Below are positions 6,200 to 8,188 of a DNA stretch of 8,188 bases, one piece after another. Each line of letters opens with the position of its first letter. Position 1 is the first letter of the stretch. The notes under the pieces were generated by a model. It worked only from the letters and a program-made list of their open reading frames with translations, did no database searches and was not told where the DNA came from. The stretch spans positions 15,352 to 23,539 of the forward strand of contig DKLE01000054.1 of NCBI GenBank assembly GCA_002455605.1. Reading direction: 5' to 3'. A program made the translations under genes and the position numbers. Source of the DNA: Firmicutes bacterium UBA6648. GTDB taxonomy: Bacteria; Bacillota; Clostridia; Peptostreptococcales; Anaerovoracaceae.

Positions 6200-7972
6200 T
6201 TATTGTTGGTGATTATTGTTTACTTTGATTTCAGACTGTTCACTCTCCATACCATTCTTATTCATGTATCTTCTTCCTTTATCCGTTAATGTTGTACCCA
6301 TTTTCCCTTTGCTCACTTCCACAAATCCTTTTTGGCATAACGTATCAATTCTTTTTCTCACTTGATTTTCTGTTAATTGAATGTCTCGTTGATTTAACAA
6401 TTCTGTTACAATCTTTCTTCCTGCATTCAATCCTTTTTTATTGATTTCAGATATCGCCTGTAATATTACTTCCAAATGATAATCTAATCTGGATTCTTCC
6501 TCTTTTTCTGATGATATCTCTTCAAAAAAATGAATATCCGGAAGATCTATTGCAGTAATTCTGCAAGGATTTTCTCTGATAGCCATCATATACTTAATGG
6601 TATTTTTCAGCTCTCTCACATTTCCCCGCCAGTCATATTTTAAAAATTTATCATATACTTCTTTGTCAATGCTTACCTTCGTCTCTTCCTCTTTTTGCAC
6701 AAAATAGCTCATCAAGCACTTTATATCTTCTTTTCTCTCTCTTAAAGAGGGTACATTCACATATCCGATTTTCAATCTGTAATATAAGTCATCTCGGAAA
6801 GTACCCTGATTGACCATGAACTTTAAATTTTTATTGGTAGCGGCTATCACCCTGATGTCCACCTTCTTAATACTTCCCCCGCCCACCGGCATAATTTCTT
6901 TTTCCTGCAGCACTCGAAGCAATTTAGTCTGCATTCTGGGTGAAATATCTCCGATTTCATCTAAAAATATTGTTCCTCCGTCAGCTTGCTCAAACAGTCC
7001 TGTTTTTCCTCCTTTTTTTGCTCCTGTAAAAGCTCCTTCTTCATACCCGAACAATTCACTTTCAACCAATTCCTCAGGCAGTGCACTGAAGTTAACAGCT
7101 AAATAGGGTCCGTTCTTCCTTTTAGAGGCGTTGTGTATTGCTGACGCAAACAGCTCCTTACCCGTTCCGCTCTCTCCTTCAATTAAAATAGTCAAATCGG
7201 TATTAGCCAATCTTTGGGCTTTATGCTTTACTTCCAACAAATTGGGACTGTTCCCTTTTATACTTTCAAAAGTGTAAAGGGCGGTATACCCTTTGCTCTC
7301 CAATTTTTCTTTCAAAAGATGACGTATTCCCTCAGCCTCTGTATTTATTACCACCATCTTTTTTGAAATATCAATAATTTTATCGGTGTATGGTTTTATA
7401 ATGGTTCCCACATCAAACTCTTTAATGTCCAAAAGATCCACAATCTTTAGCAGAGATGGTATATCGATATGCCGGGGGCCTAAATCGAATTTATTGTTAA
7501 TGTTTTCAGGAACCAGCCACATTTCCCCTGCCGTTATAGCATAATTATAGTCTCCTGCCGCTTCACAACCCGGATAAAAAGGCTGGCAATCAATATGATC
7601 AATTCCGATATCTTTTAAATTCTGTATGCACAGCATCGTTGTATCCTTAGTATCATTGACAAATAAGGCCACTTCCCCCTTGGGTATTCGCAGTATACTT
7701 TCAATATTATCAAAATTAATCCTTCTGCCGCATACAAAATACGTCATATCCGGATTCAGAAAACCACATTCTATTAACTCTTCCTCTACGCTGCTGCTGG
7801 ATAATATAGTCAAATCAGTATCCTCATGCCGAGGAGTTTCTTCATCAATAGCATAAGAAAGAATATGAGTATTATTGCCTAAAATCTCCTGCAGCTGTTT
7901 ACATAAGACCAATTTAGTCCGATTGGACCCAGTATATAAACAAATAGTCTTTTTATCTTCAATAATAATCAT
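6200..7972 (-). CDS. sigma-54-dependent enhancer-binding transcriptional activator
   Basis: A 590-aa AAA+ activator of RNA polymerase-sigma-54. The central domain (about residues 240-480) is complete: Walker A GESGTGKE (266-273), the sigma-54-contacting loop GAFTGA (313-318), Walker B TIFLDEIGD (334-342), sensor AATN (377-380), arginine-finger region FRDDLYYRL (392-400) and WRGNVREL (448-455). The first 205 or so residues are an alpha/beta sensory region that I cannot assign. It lacks the Asp-Asp...Lys pattern of response-regulator receivers, so a small ligand rather than a kinase is the more likely signal. The C-terminus (about 498-570) does not look like the usual Fis-type helix-turn-helix. 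Its helix, NQVRKRIDTLCQKGFVEVSKGKMGT and TDKGRRYM pattern looks like a winged helix. A GGAG-containing site (TAGGAGAT) precedes the ATG by about 10 bases. It almost certainly controls the adjacent carrier-iadA operon. No clear promoter is visible upstream, so read-through from ychF is possible. Confidence 0.92.
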   Translation of the reverse strand: MIIIEDKKTICLYTGSNRTKLVLCKQLQEILGNNTHILSYAIDEETPRHEDTDLTILSSSSVEEELIECGFLNPDMTYFVCGRRINFDNIESILRIPKGEVALFVNDTKDTTMLCIQNLKDIGIDHIDCQPFYPGCEAAGDYNYAITAGEMWLVPENINNKFDLGPRHIDIPSLLKIVDLLDIKEFDVGTIIKPYTDKIIDISKKMVVINTEAEGIRHLLKEKLESKGYTALYTFESIKGNSPNLLEVKHKAQRLANTDLTILIEGESGTGKELFASAIHNASKRKNGPYLAVNFSALPEELVESELFGYEEGAFTGAKKGGKTGLFEQADGGTIFLDEIGDISPRMQTKLLRVLQEKEIMPVGGGSIKKVDIRVIAATNKNLKFMVNQGTFRDDLYYRLKIGYVNVPSLRERKEDIKCLMSYFVQKEEETKVSIDKEVYDKFLKYDWRGNVRELKNTIKYMMAIRENPCRITAIDLPDIHFFEEISSEKEEESRLDYHLEVILQAISEINKKGLNAGRKIVTELLNQRDIQLTENQVRKRIDTLCQKGFVEVSKGKMGTTLTDKGRRYMNKNGMESEQSEIKVNNNHQQ

Positions 7973-8002
7973 AGCTTTTAATCTCCTACCCTTCTAGCAA
8001 AG

Positions 8003-8046
8003 TAAAAGCCTTGAAAAATCAATGCATATGCTGAAATTTCAAGGCT
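8003..8046 (-). terminator. Probable ychF terminator hairpin
   Basis: Arms AGCCTTGAAA and TTTCAAGGCT (8007-8016 and 8037-8046) form a 10-bp stem around a 20-base loop, followed on the minus strand by TTTTACTTT. It begins 10 bases after the ychF stop. The long loop and broken T tract make it weaker than the other terminators here, so partial read-through into the regulator gene is plausible. The loop and right arm contain two short palindromes, GCATATGC (8024-8031) and TGAAATTTCA (8032-8041). Confidence 0.55.
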
Positions 8047-8055
8047 ATTTTTATC

Positions 8056-8188
8056 TTACACATTAAACAGGAAGTGGATGACGTCCCCATCCTTTACCTC
8101 ATATTCTTTTCCTTCTGACCGAATTAGTCCCTTTTCCTTAGCTGTGGCAAGATTCCCTCCGCATTCGATTAGTTTATCATATGCAATA
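8056..8188 (-). CDS. ychF: Redox-responsive ATPase/GTPase YchF, C-terminal fragment
   Basis: The last 43 codons of a gene whose 5' part lies beyond the right edge. They read IAYDKLIECGG... and end ...VKDGDVIHFLFNV before a TAA stop at 8058-8056. This is the recognisable C-terminus of YchF/OLA1-type P-loop NTPases: the TGS-like domain with the (R/I)-S-E-G-K-E-Y-x-V-K-D-G-D-V-I-H-F-x-F-N-V ending. YchF binds ribosomes and ATP and is a housekeeping protein. The nucleotide-binding domain is outside the window, so integrity cannot be judged. The fragment is too short for the standard length filter but the match is specific. Confidence 0.9.
   Translation of the reverse strand, partial: IAYDKLIECGGNLATAKEKGLIRSEGKEYEVKDGDVIHFLFNV

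Noticed and set aside
204..7856. Plus-strand open frames of 60-99 codons across the window
   Set aside because: All lie antisense to well-identified minus-strand genes, show low-complexity or unlikely compositions, and lack convincing ribosome binding sites and family resemblance.
7300..7972. Response-regulator receiver domain at the N-terminus of the sigma-54 activator
   Set aside because: The paired acidic residues, phosphoacceptor Asp and conserved Lys in receiver order and spacing are not found, and no histidine kinase gene is nearby.
1..8188. Mobile elements, CRISPR arrays, tRNA or rRNA genes
   Set aside because: No transposase or integrase frames, no regularly spaced repeats, and no tRNA or rRNA-like segments were seen; genes are intact, co-oriented and similar in composition.

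Overview
The window looks like a chromosomal stretch of an anaerobic Bacillota (Clostridia-type) bacterium. It is AT-rich, with strong Shine-Dalgarno sequences of the GGGAGG/AGGAGG type, U-tailed intrinsic terminators, and Clostridia-like versions of MetY, TcdA, DeoC, a YfcC-family carrier and a sigma-54 activator. The assignment to Clostridia is inference; no rRNA or other species marker is present. All recognised genes lie on the minus strand, so the order of transcription runs from the right edge to the left edge.

Layout from right to left: the 3' end of ychF (8056-8188, C-terminal TGS-like domain) is followed by a hairpin. Next is a 590-aa sigma-54 enhancer-binding regulator (6200-7972) with an intact GAFTGA loop, an unassigned N-terminal sensory region and an apparent winged-helix C-terminus. 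After its terminator comes a textbook -24/-12 promoter (6081-6095), which drives a two-gene operon: a YfcC/DcuC-family membrane carrier (4478-6013) and isoaspartyl dipeptidase iadA (3291-4457). The operon ends in a terminator that overlaps the iadA stop codon. Then come deoC (2529-3200), tcdA (1593-2363) with its own sigma-A promoter and a very strong terminator, and metY (57-1364) with its own extended -10 promoter and a structured leader of about 130 nt. A possible new reading frame starts at base 46 and runs off the left edge. No intergenic gap exceeds 300 bases.

The most coherent unit is the regulator-carrier-iadA group. A 7-bp perfect inverted repeat (TGAATCA-N4-TGATTCA, 6179-6196), centred about 94 bp upstream of the -24 element, is well placed as the activator's binding site. 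The simplest reading is a substrate-inducible system that takes up and hydrolyses beta-aspartyl (isoaspartyl) dipeptides, from damaged proteins or from cyanophycin (beta-Asp-Arg). The promoter, gene order and enzyme family are seen directly; the carrier's substrate and the inducer are inferred. IadA has Glu where the E. coli enzyme has its metal-bridging carboxylated lysine.

The other genes are housekeeping or metabolic and look independently transcribed: DeoC (deoxyribose phosphate breakdown), TcdA (cyclisation of the tRNA t6A modification) and MetY (sulfide incorporation into homocysteine). The metY leader contains three copies of an 8-9 nt element arranged so that the middle copy could pair with either neighbour, which may be a regulatory switch.
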